From Salinimicrobium catena (GTDB lineage: Bacteria > Bacteroidota > Bacteroidia > Flavobacteriales > Flavobacteriaceae), in NCBI RefSeq assembly GCF_900102915.1, contig NZ_FNGG01000005.1, forward strand, positions 1 through 64,000: a stretch of DNA of 64,000 nucleotides. The letters are read 5' to 3'. Positions 56,040 through 64,000 of the stretch are shown piece by piece. Every line of letters begins with the position of its first letter. Position 1 is the first letter of the stretch. Both the position numbers and the translations under genes were made by a program. The notes under the pieces were generated by a model. It was not told the DNA's origin. It did no database searches and saw only the letters and a program-made list of their open reading frames with translations.

Positions 56040-56234
56040 CTAGATCTCTTCCTGATCTCTTAAGTGCTGAATGTACTGCGCTTTTTGGACTTGAGCTCTA
56101 CGTTCTACAGACGGTTTTGTGAAATGCTGACGACTTCTCAACTGACGCATAGTTCCTGTGCGATCAAATTTACGCTTGAAACGCTTCAGCGCTCTATCAA
56201 TATTCTCTCCGTCTTTTACTGGTATTATTAACAT
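56040..56234 (-). CDS. rpsU: 30S ribosomal protein S21
   Basis: A 64-residue bS21, MLIIPVKDGENIDRALKRFK with a basic C-terminal half. It sits near the anti-Shine-Dalgarno end of 16S rRNA. The gene has an exceptional ribosome-binding site (56239-56246) and a textbook promoter (56269-56298). An upstream in-frame extension to 56357 is spurious. In Bacteroidota, S21 helps to sequester the anti-SD, and its own mRNA is known to keep a strong SD for feedback. Confidence 0.97.
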   Translation of the reverse strand: MLIIPVKDGENIDRALKRFKRKFDRTGTMRQLRSRQHFTKPSVERRAQVQKAQYIQHLRDQEEI

Positions 56235-56238
56235 AGTG

Positions 56239-56246
56239 TCACCTCC
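56239..56246 (-). promoter_or_regulatory. Strong Shine-Dalgarno of rpsU
   Basis: Minus-strand GGAGGTGA, inside AAAGGAGGTGACACT, four bases from the ATG. Such an SD is unusual for this phylum and fits S21 autoregulation as described for Flavobacterium johnsoniae. Confidence 0.85.
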
Positions 56247-56268
56247 TTTCTTTAAAAATTTTGAGTTG

Positions 56269-56298
56269 CAAAGATACTCCTTAATTACAATCTCACAA
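56269..56298 (-). promoter_or_regulatory. Promoter of rpsU
   Basis: Minus-strand TTG (56296-56298), a 19-base spacer and TATCTTTG (56269-56276), a perfect TTG-N19-TAnnTTTG promoter. The leader would be about 27 bases. Confidence 0.75.
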
Positions 56299-56393
56299 TT
56301 AAATTTTATAAATTTTTCAGTTTTAAAATAAGTAGTTGAAAAAATTCCAAATTCCAAGCTCCAAATTCCAGATCTTGAATTCTGAATCTTGAA

Positions 56394-57563
56394 TTATTTA
56401 GCCGCCGGCTTATACTCCTTCTTATCTATGACCATCTTTGCTATCACCTCTTTCAGGATCTCTGAGGTACCTCCTCCAATAGGCCCCAGTCTGCTGTCGC
56501 GGGAAAGCCTTGCCAGCGGATAATCTTCCATGTATCCATACCCTCCAAGGAACTGAAGGCATTTATAGATCACCTCATCGGCCATCTTTGTGGAAAGCAG
56601 TTTAGACATGCTCGCTTCCTTCACCACGTATTCTCCCTTTCCAAGTCTTTCAGCAACCGAGTAATTGAATTCTTTGTTCATTTCCACCTCACTGGCCATT
56701 TCGGCTATGCTGTGACGCAGCGCCTGGAACTTATCAATGGTCTTTCCAAAAGCAACTCTTTCGCTCATGTATTGCAAAGTGTAATCAAGCGCATATTCTG
56801 CACGGGCATGTGCGTTGATCCCCATGATGAGCCTCTCAAAAGCGAAATGCTGCATGATATAAGGGAAACCTTTACCCTCTTCGCCCATAAGATGAGACGC
56901 GGGAATTTCAACATTATCAAATGCGATCTCGGCGGTATCTGATGCTCTCCATCCAAGTTTATCCAATTTGGTGGCAGAGATCCCAGGAGTGTCTCTGTCC
57001 ACAATAAAAATGCTCATCCCTTTGTTATGCAGCTCGGGATTGGTCTTGGCAGCAACCACCAGGTAATCTGAATAAACTCCGTTAGTGATAAACGTCTTGG
57101 ATCCGTTGATCACATATTTATCTCCTTTTTTAACAGCGGTGGTTTTCATGCCGGCCACGTCACTTCCTCCAAAAGGCTCAGTGATACAAAGGCAGCCAAT
57201 TTTCTTTCCTTCAATGCTGGCGGTAAGATATTTTTGCTTGATCTCCTCGCTTCCTTCTTTCGCCACGTGCGTCATTGCCAGGTATGCGTGGGCCCACATG
57301 GCAGCCGCAAATCCGCCACTATTTATTTTTTGTAACTCTTCCAGAAAGATCACGGTATAAAAAATATCCAGTCCCATTCCGCCGTACTGCTCAGGATAAT
57401 TGATCCCGAAGTAGCCCATCTCACCGAATTTCTCCCAGATGAACCTTTCAATGGTTCCGGTCTTTTCCCATTTTTCGATGTGCGGCACAACTTCCTTCTG
57501 CAAAAACTCCTGAAAGCTTTTTCTGAATAATTCGTGTTCCTCTGTAAAATATCTGCTGTTCAT
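56394..57563 (-). CDS. Acyl-CoA dehydrogenase
   Basis: A 389-residue flavoenzyme oxidising acyl-CoA to enoyl-CoA. FAD-binding motifs CLCITEPFGGSDVAGMKTTA (about 127) and SKTFITNG (about 154) are present, and the C-terminal FLGGYGYMEDYPLARLSRD. At the usual MCAD catalytic site the sequence is IGGGTSEI, with Gly in place of Glu; a Glu in FAFERLIMG (about 242) sits where LCAD and IVD-type enzymes have their base. Long-chain or branched-chain substrates are thus more likely than medium-chain. No fatty-acid operon is adjacent. Confidence 0.9.
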   Translation of the reverse strand: MNSRYFTEEHELFRKSFQEFLQKEVVPHIEKWEKTGTIERFIWEKFGEMGYFGINYPEQYGGMGLDIFYTVIFLEELQKINSGGFAAAMWAHAYLAMTHVAKEGSEEIKQKYLTASIEGKKIGCLCITEPFGGSDVAGMKTTAVKKGDKYVINGSKTFITNGVYSDYLVVAAKTNPELHNKGMSIFIVDRDTPGISATKLDKLGWRASDTAEIAFDNVEIPASHLMGEEGKGFPYIMQHFAFERLIMGINAHARAEYALDYTLQYMSERVAFGKTIDKFQALRHSIAEMASEVEMNKEFNYSVAERLGKGEYVVKEASMSKLLSTKMADEVIYKCLQFLGGYGYMEDYPLARLSRDSRLGPIGGGTSEILKEVIAKMVIDKKEYKPAAK

Positions 57564-57611
57564 AATGTCTTTAAATTCTGATTTTCCTGAATGTTTTCGG
57601 GGGATAATTTT

Positions 57612-58484
57612 CTAGTCGATTGCCAAATATAACTGAATTCCCTTTATTTTCTCTACCGGAAAACCGGGAATGTTCCCCAATTCCTCAAAAGATTTGATGC
57701 CGTTCTGACTTTGGCGATAGCTCACCACCTTCCTGGCAAGTTCATAATTGAAATATGGCAGCTTTGATAATGCAATAATATCTATGGAGTTCAGATCTTG
57801 TTTTGGATGGTTTACATTCCGGACCTCAAATCTTTGCAACAGCCGCTGTATCACTTCCGACGAAAGGCCATAGACATCCTGAAGCTGAACTTCTCCCCTG
57901 TAGCCCCCAATGCTTTCCCTGTACTTCACGATCCTGGCCGATAGCTTTTCCCCAATCCCATTGATCTGCTGAAGGTCTTCGGAAGTTGCCGCGTTCAGGT
58001 CCTGTTTCCTGAGAGGTGCTTCAGAAATGTTATTCTTAAAAGACTTTGCTTCGGAAGGTTTTTGTCGCCATTCCGGAAATTTAAAGTATGGAGCAATTTT
58101 CCGGAGCAAGGAATCAGAGACCTGCGTTACCTGCTGAAAGTCTTCCGCAGAATTCACCCACAGTTCCTTACCCCGGTGCGCATGTAAACGATCGATCTCT
58201 TCAGGTGACATTCCCATGAGGTAACCATTATAATCTGAGATGTAATTTGGATTGAAAGGCGCCATTTCAACTGAATCTTTTTTGGCCGCCGCTACAGCCT
58301 TCAGGGAATCTATTTCCCGCTGCAGCTCCAGCAGCTCTTCCTCTTCTTCGGGAGGCAGGGCCGCTTTGGAAGAAAAAGGACCGAAGAAGTAGATCAACTG
58401 CAGCACCACTATGATCAGCACCAAAAGAAAGATCCCATTCTGTTGACTTCTGCTGAAAACAAAATGGGATCTGAAATCTTTCAT
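57612..58484 (-). CDS. Helix-hairpin-helix membrane-anchored protein
   Basis: A 290-residue protein with an N-terminal membrane helix (GIFLLVLIIVVLQLIYFFG, about 17-35), a Glu-rich linker and several helix-hairpin-helix domains: QVTQVSDSLLRKIAPYF (about 118), LQQINGIGEKLSARIVKYR (about 171-189), and KLPYFNYELARKVVSYR and GNIPGFPVEKIKGI in the last 70 residues. ComEA-like HhH proteins bind DNA, but this one lacks the standard ComEA length and might serve another role. Predicted to face the periplasm. Confidence 0.82.
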   Translation of the reverse strand: MKDFRSHFVFSRSQQNGIFLLVLIIVVLQLIYFFGPFSSKAALPPEEEEELLELQREIDSLKAVAAAKKDSVEMAPFNPNYISDYNGYLMGMSPEEIDRLHAHRGKELWVNSAEDFQQVTQVSDSLLRKIAPYFKFPEWRQKPSEAKSFKNNISEAPLRKQDLNAATSEDLQQINGIGEKLSARIVKYRESIGGYRGEVQLQDVYGLSSEVIQRLLQRFEVRNVNHPKQDLNSIDIIALSKLPYFNYELARKVVSYRQSQNGIKSFEELGNIPGFPVEKIKGIQLYLAID

Positions 58485-58494
58485 TATATAGTAA

Positions 58495-60579
58495 TTAAGA
58501 AGCTTTCTTCACTTTTTCCTTTTCAGGTTTATGAAAAAGCTCTCCTGCTTTCAATTTTCGGCTGTATTCGCGCAGGTCGTTTCTCACTTCGCCAGACATC
58601 ATATAGAGTCCAATGATGTTAGGGAAAGACATGGCGAGGATCATCATATCTGAGAAATCAAGCACAGCTCCAAGGCTCACAGAAGCTCCCACCACTACGA
58701 ACACTAGGAAAAGGGCTTTGTAAGCAAGTTCGATCTTGGTGCTTTTTCCAAACAGGTAAGTCCATGCTCTCATTCCGTAGTAAGACCAGGAGATCATGGT
58801 TGAGAACGCGAAAAGGAAAACTGCTGTAGCCAGTACATATGGGAACCAGGAGATAACACTTCCAAAAGCGCTTGAAGTAAGTTCTACCCCTCCAACTCCT
58901 TCAACTTCGTGCATTCCGGTAAAGATAAGTACTAACGCAGTCAAGGTACAAACCACTACAGTATCGATGAACGGCTCAAGCAAGGCTACAAAACCTTCAG
59001 AAGGCGGATGATTGGTCTTGGCCGCACTGTGAGCGATGGCCGCAGAACCAACCCCGGCTTCATTCGAGAAGGCCGCACGCTGGAACCCTACAATAAGAAC
59101 CCCTATAATTCCACCTTTTAAAGCGCTTGGACTGAATGCCCCGTCCCAGATAGCGGTCAAGGCAGGACCTAAGTTTTCAATGTTCACTCCAATTACCACA
59201 AGGGCTCCAAGAATATACACAGCTGCCATGATAGGCACGATCTTACCGGTTACCTTGGCGATACTACTGATACCTCCAATGATCACCACTCCTACAAGAA
59301 TAGCTACAATTACTCCAAAGATGAATCCGTTTCCTTCAAGCAGTGGGAACTCTCCGGCCAGGATTACGAATGACTGGTTGGCCTGGAACATGTTACCACC
59401 TCCAAAAGATGCTCCAATAGCAAGGATAGCAAAGAAAACGGCAAGCAATTTCCCAAGACCTTTCTAGCCTCTTCTTTCCAGTCCATATCTAAGATAGTTC
59501 ATAGGTCCACCAAATACGCGACCTTCAGAGTTGATGAAACGATATTTTACACCAAGGGTACATTCCACGAATTTTGAAGACATTCCCAGGAGTCCGGCAA
59601 CGATCATCCACATTGTAGCTCCTGCCCCTCCAAGGGATACGGCAACTGCAACCCCGGCGATGTTACCAAGACCTACAGTTCCTGAAACCGCAGTAGCAAG
59701 TGCCTGGAAGTGGGTAACCTGTCCCGGCGCATTAGGATCGTCATATTTTCCTTTGGCCAGCTGTAAGGCATGTTTGAATCCGCGGATGTTGATAAAGCCC
59801 ATCCGTAGCGTGAAGAAAAGGGCTCCAAACACCAGCCAGATCACGATGAAGGGAATATTTTTGGTTTGAGGGTCTCCATTAGGATGCAAAAGGGCAACCG
59901 GCTCATCATATTGAATGGAAGCCAGATATTGGGCTCCCTGCTCGATCACGTGCTGTTTGTTCTCAGAGTTGTAGATCATTCCACCTTCTTCTACCAAATA
60001 TTTCAAGTTCCCGGCGGCATTGGCGTAAGCGGTAATATCTTCTCCGTTCTTTGAAACTATAGCGATGGCATCTCCTTCTTCCACATGTTCTCCTTCAGAT
60101 TTCAACCACTCCTTAAGAATGAATTGACCTTCAACGGTTGCAGACCACTCTGGTGCAGGAACTCTTTTTACATCAGCGTATACCACAGGATCATAAACCC
60201 CTATGGCTGAAAACGGATCCCAGAAAAGCACGTTACCCATACCGGCTACGATGGGTGAAAAGGTTCCGTTGAAATGTTCTGTAATTGCTTTTGCGGGTAC
60301 GGTGAATTCTTCAGAAACTTCATTTCCCGCAGCATCGGTCACTGTGACAGAGTAAGGCACTCCTTCAACAAGGCCTTCAGAGATCGGTGAATCCAGCGGA
60401 GTGGATTGATTGGACCACTTGTAGGTATAAGGCGGGGTTCCTCCTTCAACGTTCAACTCAATGAACCCATTATTAATAATTTTGGATGGATTCTCGATCT
60501 CGGCATTTAGCTTTAGCTCCTGGGCGTAGAGGGTAAATACTGAAACCGAAAATAAAAATGAAAGCAAGTACTTTCTCAT
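58495..60579 (-). pseudogene. AGCS sodium:amino acid carrier split by an in-frame TAG
   Basis: One long frame of 694 codons is interrupted at codon 372 by TAG (59464-59466): the sequence reads ...YGLERRG stop KGLGK LLAVFFA..., with no frame change. Both halves are clearly one alanine/glycine:cation symporter. The first 371 codons hold signal peptide [20 protein letters not shown], a SprB-like beta domain (about 35-95, [22 protein letters not shown]), a lipoyl-like domain (about 150-225) without a modifiable Lys, and the start of the carrier ([16 protein letters not shown]). The rest carries the other helices (NQSFVILAGEF, AGVGSAAIAH). If real, the carrier is probably inactivated unless TAG is read through. 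A sequencing error is possible. Confidence 0.8.
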
Positions 60580-60730
60580 AAAGATCTAATTAAAAATTTA
60601 ATTAAGGATTGTGTTTTTCGGCGAAGCAAGATGCTAAAAAAATTAACGTTTTCAAATTTTACTGAGTTAAATTGCCAACAAAACGTTAATCAACAACCTA
60701 TTTCAGAGGTTTTTCTGCCCGTAATTACCG

Positions 60731-60961
60731 CTAAAGATCAAAAACCGAAGTGCGCTTGGCATAAAGCATATCCTTAAACTTCAGCAAGAACGCAAGGGTT
60801 AGGTACACAGCAAACCAGGCCCCAAAAGTGGCAAAAGAGAGATAGATGAAGAACAGGCGCACGTTCTTAGCCCGCATCCCCAGCTTATCTGCAAACCTCG
60901 AGGAAACGTAGAAACCGTGCCGCTCAAAGAAATGCCTTATTTGATTGATTATTTTGCTCAT
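60731..60961 (-). CDS. PspC domain protein
   Basis: A 76-residue protein with the PspC-type pattern: basic N terminus (MSKIINQIRHFFERHGFYVSSRFADKLGM), then RAKNVRLFFIYLSF and one or two membrane helices (LSFATFGAWFAVYLTLAFLL). PspC domains sense membrane stress in other bacteria, but stand-alone short forms in flavobacteria have no fixed role. It lies 12 bases behind the DUF2851 gene and is likely co-transcribed with it. Confidence 0.75.
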   Translation of the reverse strand: MSKIINQIRHFFERHGFYVSSRFADKLGMRAKNVRLFFIYLSFATFGAWFAVYLTLAFLLKFKDMLYAKRTSVFDL

Positions 60962-60973
60962 AGCACAAAGATA

Positions 60974-62263
60974 TTAATTTACAGGCTTCCTGTGCAGGAT
61001 ATTTAAGCCTAAACTGCATTGCAGGCAGCGTGATCTTTCGCAATAATCCTTCTTCATGTGCAGCAAGGCCTGAGAACTGAAAGCATTTTCTGCCGAACCT
61101 GGTCTGATTTCGGTGAATTTCTTTATTATCCGGTTGGCTTCCGCAGGTAACTGGCGCATCAATTCCAGTAAGCTTTCGCCCCCCTCCTTCCCCATGGCTT
61201 TCTGATAGCAGAATTTTAACGGCACCAGGCTATTGATCACCAAAAGGTCCAGGAAGTTATTGCTTAGCTGTTTTTTCCGCACCGGATGGGTTTTACTGAA
61301 GGTGTAGTGGGTTCTCCAGAATTCTGCAGCTTCAGCTTTAAAAAGCTCCTTTAAGTGCTCAGGATTTTGTTCTTTGATCACTTCGGAAAAAAGATGTTCG
61401 CGCCGGTGATATACGGCAGCCAACTGGGATAAACGAACCTCGGGAAAATTATCGGGCCTTAATCTGAAGTATTTTACGGGTGTGATCCCTTCAACAGTCA
61501 GTGAGAATTTATTTTTCAGGAAAAGATAATTTTCTCTGAGCTGCCAAAAATTAGGTTCCTCCACCTCTCTTTCCAGCAGCCCCGCCTGCCCGAGAAAAAG
61601 AGCCTCCAGCTTATCCCGGTCATTCCTGCATTTCCTGATAACCGAAAAGGGAATGGATTCCGCCATACTTAAAAAGGCATCTCCGTTCACGTTTAAGCCA
61701 AAGTTTTTCGCCAGCAGCTTGAAAAGCACCTCCTCCCAATCCCCGGCAGATCTTTTGAGCAGATCAAAAACAAAGACCGATTTTGCCTCAAGCCTATCAA
61801 TGTAAAGGCGCTCAAGCCACTTGTCGAATATAAAAGAATCAATTTGAGGAAGATCTTTTTGGCAATTGATCCACTTTTCCGAAGAAGCTGAAATAAGATC
61901 CCGATACTGCTCAACCGTCTCCTCAGCAATCAGATTTTGCAGCTCCAGCACAGGAACCACCGACCTGTCTTTTCTGAAAATCTCTGAATCATGCTGCCAC
62001 ACCACATGAAGAATGACATTGTTATAGGCAGGATCTTTCTCGTGCCCATGCCGGTACCAGTCAGAAGAATGAATGTGGATCTCCACATTTCCGGCCCACT
62101 CCTGCTCTCCTATTACTACACGGGAATTGAAAAAATCTGGACCAGAAAGCTGGTTGTGCATTCCGGGAGCAAGTACGGTCACCGGTAAACCTTCGGTGGT
62201 TGAAAGGCCGGAAATTTGCCATTTCTGGAACTCCCAGAGGTAATGTAAATAGTCTTCCTGCAT
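60974..62263 (-). CDS. DUF2851 family protein
   Basis: A 429-residue cytoplasmic protein of the DUF2851 family, frequent in Bacteroidota. It starts MQEDYLHYLWEFQKWQ, has GPDFFNSRVVIGEQEWAGNVEIHIHSSDWYRHGH (in pieces about 40-74), where the NVEIHIHSSDW motif recalls a nuclease-like fold, and ends with a Cys cluster CERSRCLQCSLG that may bind metal. The function is unknown; a restriction-endonuclease-like site is an inference. It precedes the PspC gene. Confidence 0.88.
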   Translation of the reverse strand: MQEDYLHYLWEFQKWQISGLSTTEGLPVTVLAPGMHNQLSGPDFFNSRVVIGEQEWAGNVEIHIHSSDWYRHGHEKDPAYNNVILHVVWQHDSEIFRKDRSVVPVLELQNLIAEETVEQYRDLISASSEKWINCQKDLPQIDSFIFDKWLERLYIDRLEAKSVFVFDLLKRSAGDWEEVLFKLLAKNFGLNVNGDAFLSMAESIPFSVIRKCRNDRDKLEALFLGQAGLLEREVEEPNFWQLRENYLFLKNKFSLTVEGITPVKYFRLRPDNFPEVRLSQLAAVYHRREHLFSEVIKEQNPEHLKELFKAEAAEFWRTHYTFSKTHPVRKKQLSNNFLDLLVINSLVPLKFCYQKAMGKEGGESLLELMRQLPAEANRIIKKFTEIRPGSAENAFSSQALLHMKKDYCERSRCLQCSLGLNILHRKPVN

Positions 62264-62319
62264 CGAATAAAAGTATACCTTTTATTCATTATGATGCTGA
62301 TTTTTAACTATTTATAAAA

Positions 62320-63021
62320 CTATTTTTCAGAAGGCAATTTTTCAGCCAGCCTGTCCGCAATTTCTTGCACCCACAGGCTATACATTTTTCCTGAAGGATG
62401 CAGTTCATCTGACGCGGTAAGATCCTTATCTTCTTTCGCCTTTTTAGAAACAGGCGTGATATTGTAGAATTCGACCCCGAACTCTCCGGCCACCCGTTTA
62501 AAAACGGAATTGAATTTGGCTACTTCCTGGGCGATAGTTTCTGAATTTTCGGCACCAAAAGGAGTAACTCCATAATCAGGTATGCTTACAGCGAAGACTC
62601 TTTCAGCTCCCGATTTTGAACGCGCAATGGCTCTTTGAAAGATCTCCCGCAGCTCTTTTTCGTATTCCTCGATCGATCTTCCCTGGTACTGGTTGTTCAC
62701 GCCGATGAGCACTGAGACAAGATCAAATTGCTCCTCTTTTAACCGTTTATCCATTGCCGCCAGAAGATCTCCCGTGGTCCATCCGGTACGGGCAATAATG
62801 CGTGGATGGTTCAAAGGGATCCCCCTCTTCCTAAGGCTGTCGCTCAACTGTACCGGCCAGCGCAGGGAAGAATGAACGCTTTCACCAATGGTGTAAGAAT
62901 CTCCCAGCGCGAGGTAGGTGAGCTCATTGGTCTCTTTAATGGGATTTTTCTTCTCTGCCTCGGAATCAAGACAACTCATAAAGACGAAAGCAAGTGCGAA
63001 AACAATAAAGATCTTTTTCAT
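62320..63021 (-). CDS. SGNH/GDSL hydrolase lipoprotein
   Basis: A 233-residue SGNH-fold hydrolase with lipoprotein signal MKKIFIVFALAFVFMSC. Block I is LALGDSYTIGE with nucleophile Ser (about 42), block III GVNNQYQG with Asn (about 109) and block V DELHPSGKMY with Asp and His (about 206-209). All catalytic residues are present. Predicted to act in the periplasm as esterase, lipase or deacetylase on glycans; specificity not visible. Monocistronic in appearance. Confidence 0.92.
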   Translation of the reverse strand: MKKIFIVFALAFVFMSCLDSEAEKKNPIKETNELTYLALGDSYTIGESVHSSLRWPVQLSDSLRKRGIPLNHPRIIARTGWTTGDLLAAMDKRLKEEQFDLVSVLIGVNNQYQGRSIEEYEKELREIFQRAIARSKSGAERVFAVSIPDYGVTPFGAENSETIAQEVAKFNSVFKRVAGEFGVEFYNITPVSKKAKEDKDLTASDELHPSGKMYSLWVQEIADRLAEKLPSEK

Positions 63022-63198
63022 TTTGCAGGAAATTAAAATGCAAAATAGTCTTTTTCGGTTGAACTATTACAATCGCTGAATGGTTGGTTCCGGCTGAAGC
63101 TGCCTGTACCTAATTTCTTAAGACAGGGTTAAACCTGTTTCTGCAGGATAGGAATAACTTCGGAAATAGTTATATTCTTTCAGAAATTTGCAAACCTT

Positions 63199-63393
63199 AT
63201 GAAGCTTGAAGATCCCTCTAATCCGGAGAAATCCGATCCGCCATTCCCTACCGAGGAAAATGCTGCCTCTTCCGGAGATAAGAATAAGAAGTCTTTCCTG
63301 GAAGGGTTAAAAAAAGTAGGATTTTCGGTGTGGATAGCGGTCATGGTCATAGGAGGTATTCTGGCATTCCTCACCTCTCTCCTCTTGCTATGA
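63199..63393 (+). CDS. Small membrane protein, possible AtpZ-like
   Basis: A 64-residue protein with a long charged and proline-rich N terminus (MKLEDPSNPEKSDPPF) and one C-terminal membrane helix (VGFSVWIAVMVIGGILAFLTSLLLL). The tail resembles small stabilising subunits, but the identity is not secure. The next gene starts at its stop codon (ATGA overlap), so both are translated together. No function assigned. Confidence 0.55.
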   Translation: MKLEDPSNPEKSDPPFPTEENAASSGDKNKKSFLEGLKKVGFSVWIAVMVIGGILAFLTSLLLL

Positions 63394-63764
63394 ATAAAGT
63401 CAATTATTTATTTGTGACATTTTCAGCCCTCTTCATTACAGGAGAAATTTTTTCCTTTCTGAATTTTACTCCACCATGGTGGATAAGAAATTACCTGAAT
63501 GATCTTTTATGTATGCCCATAGTTCTGGGAATCTGCCTTCACCTAGTACGTTTTATGAAAAACGACAGGACCATCAGGATCTCATTATTCACAACTCTCT
63601 CCCTGGCTGTATTTTATTCTTTGTACTTCGAGATCTTTTTACCCCCGTTCACAGAAAGATATACCGCAGATGTTTTTGATGTACTTCTTTATTTCACCGG
63701 AGCGCTTTTGTTTTATTTCATGCAGAAACCCGTAGCCAAAGCTCCTGCTGTGCACAAAAAGTAA
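63390..63764 (+). CDS. Small multi-helix membrane protein
   Basis: A 124-residue protein starting MNKVNYLFVTFSALFITG (ATG 63390, overlapping the upstream stop); an extension to 63330 lies within the previous gene. Four hydrophobic segments (about 5-24, 38-52, 62-80, 98-112) point to an inner-membrane protein. The stretch FTPPWWIRNYLNDLLCMP and the C-terminal basic tail (KPVAKAPAVHKK) do not identify a family. Function unknown. Confidence 0.65.
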   Translation: MNKVNYLFVTFSALFITGEIFSFLNFTPPWWIRNYLNDLLCMPIVLGICLHLVRFMKNDRTIRISLFTTLSLAVFYSLYFEIFLPPFTERYTADVFDVLLYFTGALLFYFMQKPVAKAPAVHKK

Positions 63765-63765
63765 A

Positions 63766-63795
63766 AAGGCCGCCAAAACAGGCAGCCTTCTTTTA
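63766..63795. terminator. Bidirectional terminator
   Basis: A 9-bp stem with one mismatch, AAGGCCGCC (63766-63774) with GGCAGCCTT (63781-63789), A-tract before and T-tract after. It lies between the plus-strand membrane gene and the minus-strand cysteine synthase gene. Confidence 0.75.
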
Positions 63796-63812
63796 CTAAT
63801 TCTAAGGAAAAT

Positions 63813-64000
63813 CTATTCGATATACCCCATTTTGCGCATCCATTCATCGTTGTACATCTTCCCAACGTATCGGCTGCCGTGATCGTGGAAAAGCACCACT
63901 ACCACATCGTCTTTTTTGAAATGCTCCTTTAACTGAAGTAACCCCTTCATGGCCGCCCCGGCGCTGTTCCCAAGGAACATACCTTCTTCACGAGCTAAGC
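63813..64000 (-). CDS. Cysteine synthase/cystathionine beta-synthase family, 3' part
   Basis: The last 61 codons of a gene that continues beyond the window. Read on the minus strand it gives LAREEGMFLGNSAGAAM, then VVVVLFHDHGSRYVGKMYNDE and ends KMGYIE. The Gly/Ser-rich SAGAAM block and FHDHGSRYVGK are the C-terminal PLP-fold part of cysteine synthase or cystathionine beta-synthase type enzymes. No CBS domains follow. The N terminus with PLP Lys is outside the window. Confidence 0.85.
   Translation of the reverse strand, partial: LAREEGMFLGNSAGAAMKGLLQLKEHFKKDDVVVVLFHDHGSRYVGKMYNDEWMRKMGYIE

Noticed and set aside
58495-60579. Pyrrolysine-type decoding of TAG
   Set aside because: No Pyl genes in the window and none expected in this phylum; mutation or sequencing error is simpler.

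Overview
The window reads as chromosome of a Bacteroidota bacterium of the family Flavobacteriaceae (a marine Gramella/Salegentibacter-like relative is my best guess; the genus is not decided by the sequence). Signs are a TonB-dependent receptor with a carboxypeptidase-regulatory-like N terminus, DUF4295 behind rpmB-rpmG, many lipoproteins with short Cys lipoboxes, TAnnTTTG-type -7 promoter boxes, few Shine-Dalgarno sequences except an exceptional one on rpsU, and flavobacterial families such as DUF2851, DUF3467 and AGCS carriers with large N-terminal extensions. Positions, translations of short genes and hairpins were worked out by eye.

Layout. 1-5,000 is an accessory, AT-rich block: small unknown proteins, a secreted unknown, a 723-residue SMC-like ATPase and a lipoprotein, all on the minus strand and separated by structured intergenic elements. 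Two of these (1-127 and 3931-4059) have identical geometry: 17-nt arms, 71-nt loop, shared outer flanks, but different, self-complementary arm sequences. This is the most unusual signal in the window. 5,059-8,710 is the conserved rpmB-rpmG-DUF4295-ftsY run with an amidase and a small membrane protein. 8,711-9,264 is gene-free and made of palindromic repeats. 9,265-14,560 holds cinA, an Hpt protein, a FAH-family enzyme, a DnaQ-like exonuclease, a 2-oxoacid dehydrogenase E2 and recR. 14,667-35,542 is a mixed region: Na+/solute symporter, CoA-binding protein, TonB receptor, fabH, S9 peptidase, EF-hand protein, UbiB-like kinase with a TetR regulator, htpG (possible sigma-54 promoter), a hybrid histidine kinase, S1/P1 nuclease, and a plus-strand run of membrane protein, hydrolase, HAD phosphatase, DUF819 and a DUF4369 lipoprotein.

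35,543-41,000 contains degenerate copies of a tRNA 3' end, tRNA-Thr, idi-queD, prfC and small proteins. 41,146-56,234 is the transcription/translation core, all on the minus strand and transcribed right to left: rpsU, xerC, hpf, tRNA-Thr, tRNA-Tyr, tRNA-Gly, tRNA-Thr, tuf, tRNA-Trp, secE, nusG, rplK, rplA, rplJ, rplL, rpoB, rpoC. 56,394-64,000 holds an acyl-CoA dehydrogenase, a helix-hairpin-helix protein, an AGCS carrier interrupted by an in-frame TAG, a PspC-like protein, DUF2851, a GDSL lipoprotein, two small membrane proteins and the 3' end of a cysteine synthase family gene.

Most of the window is ordinary housekeeping sequence. The points worth following are the structured elements and cassette-like layout of the left block, the orphan ATPase, the TAG-interrupted AGCS carrier with a SprB/lipoyl-like N terminus, two GG-N10-GC promoters, the promoter/terminator overlap before the tRNA-tuf cluster, and the tRNA-end repeats near 35.7-35.9 kb.
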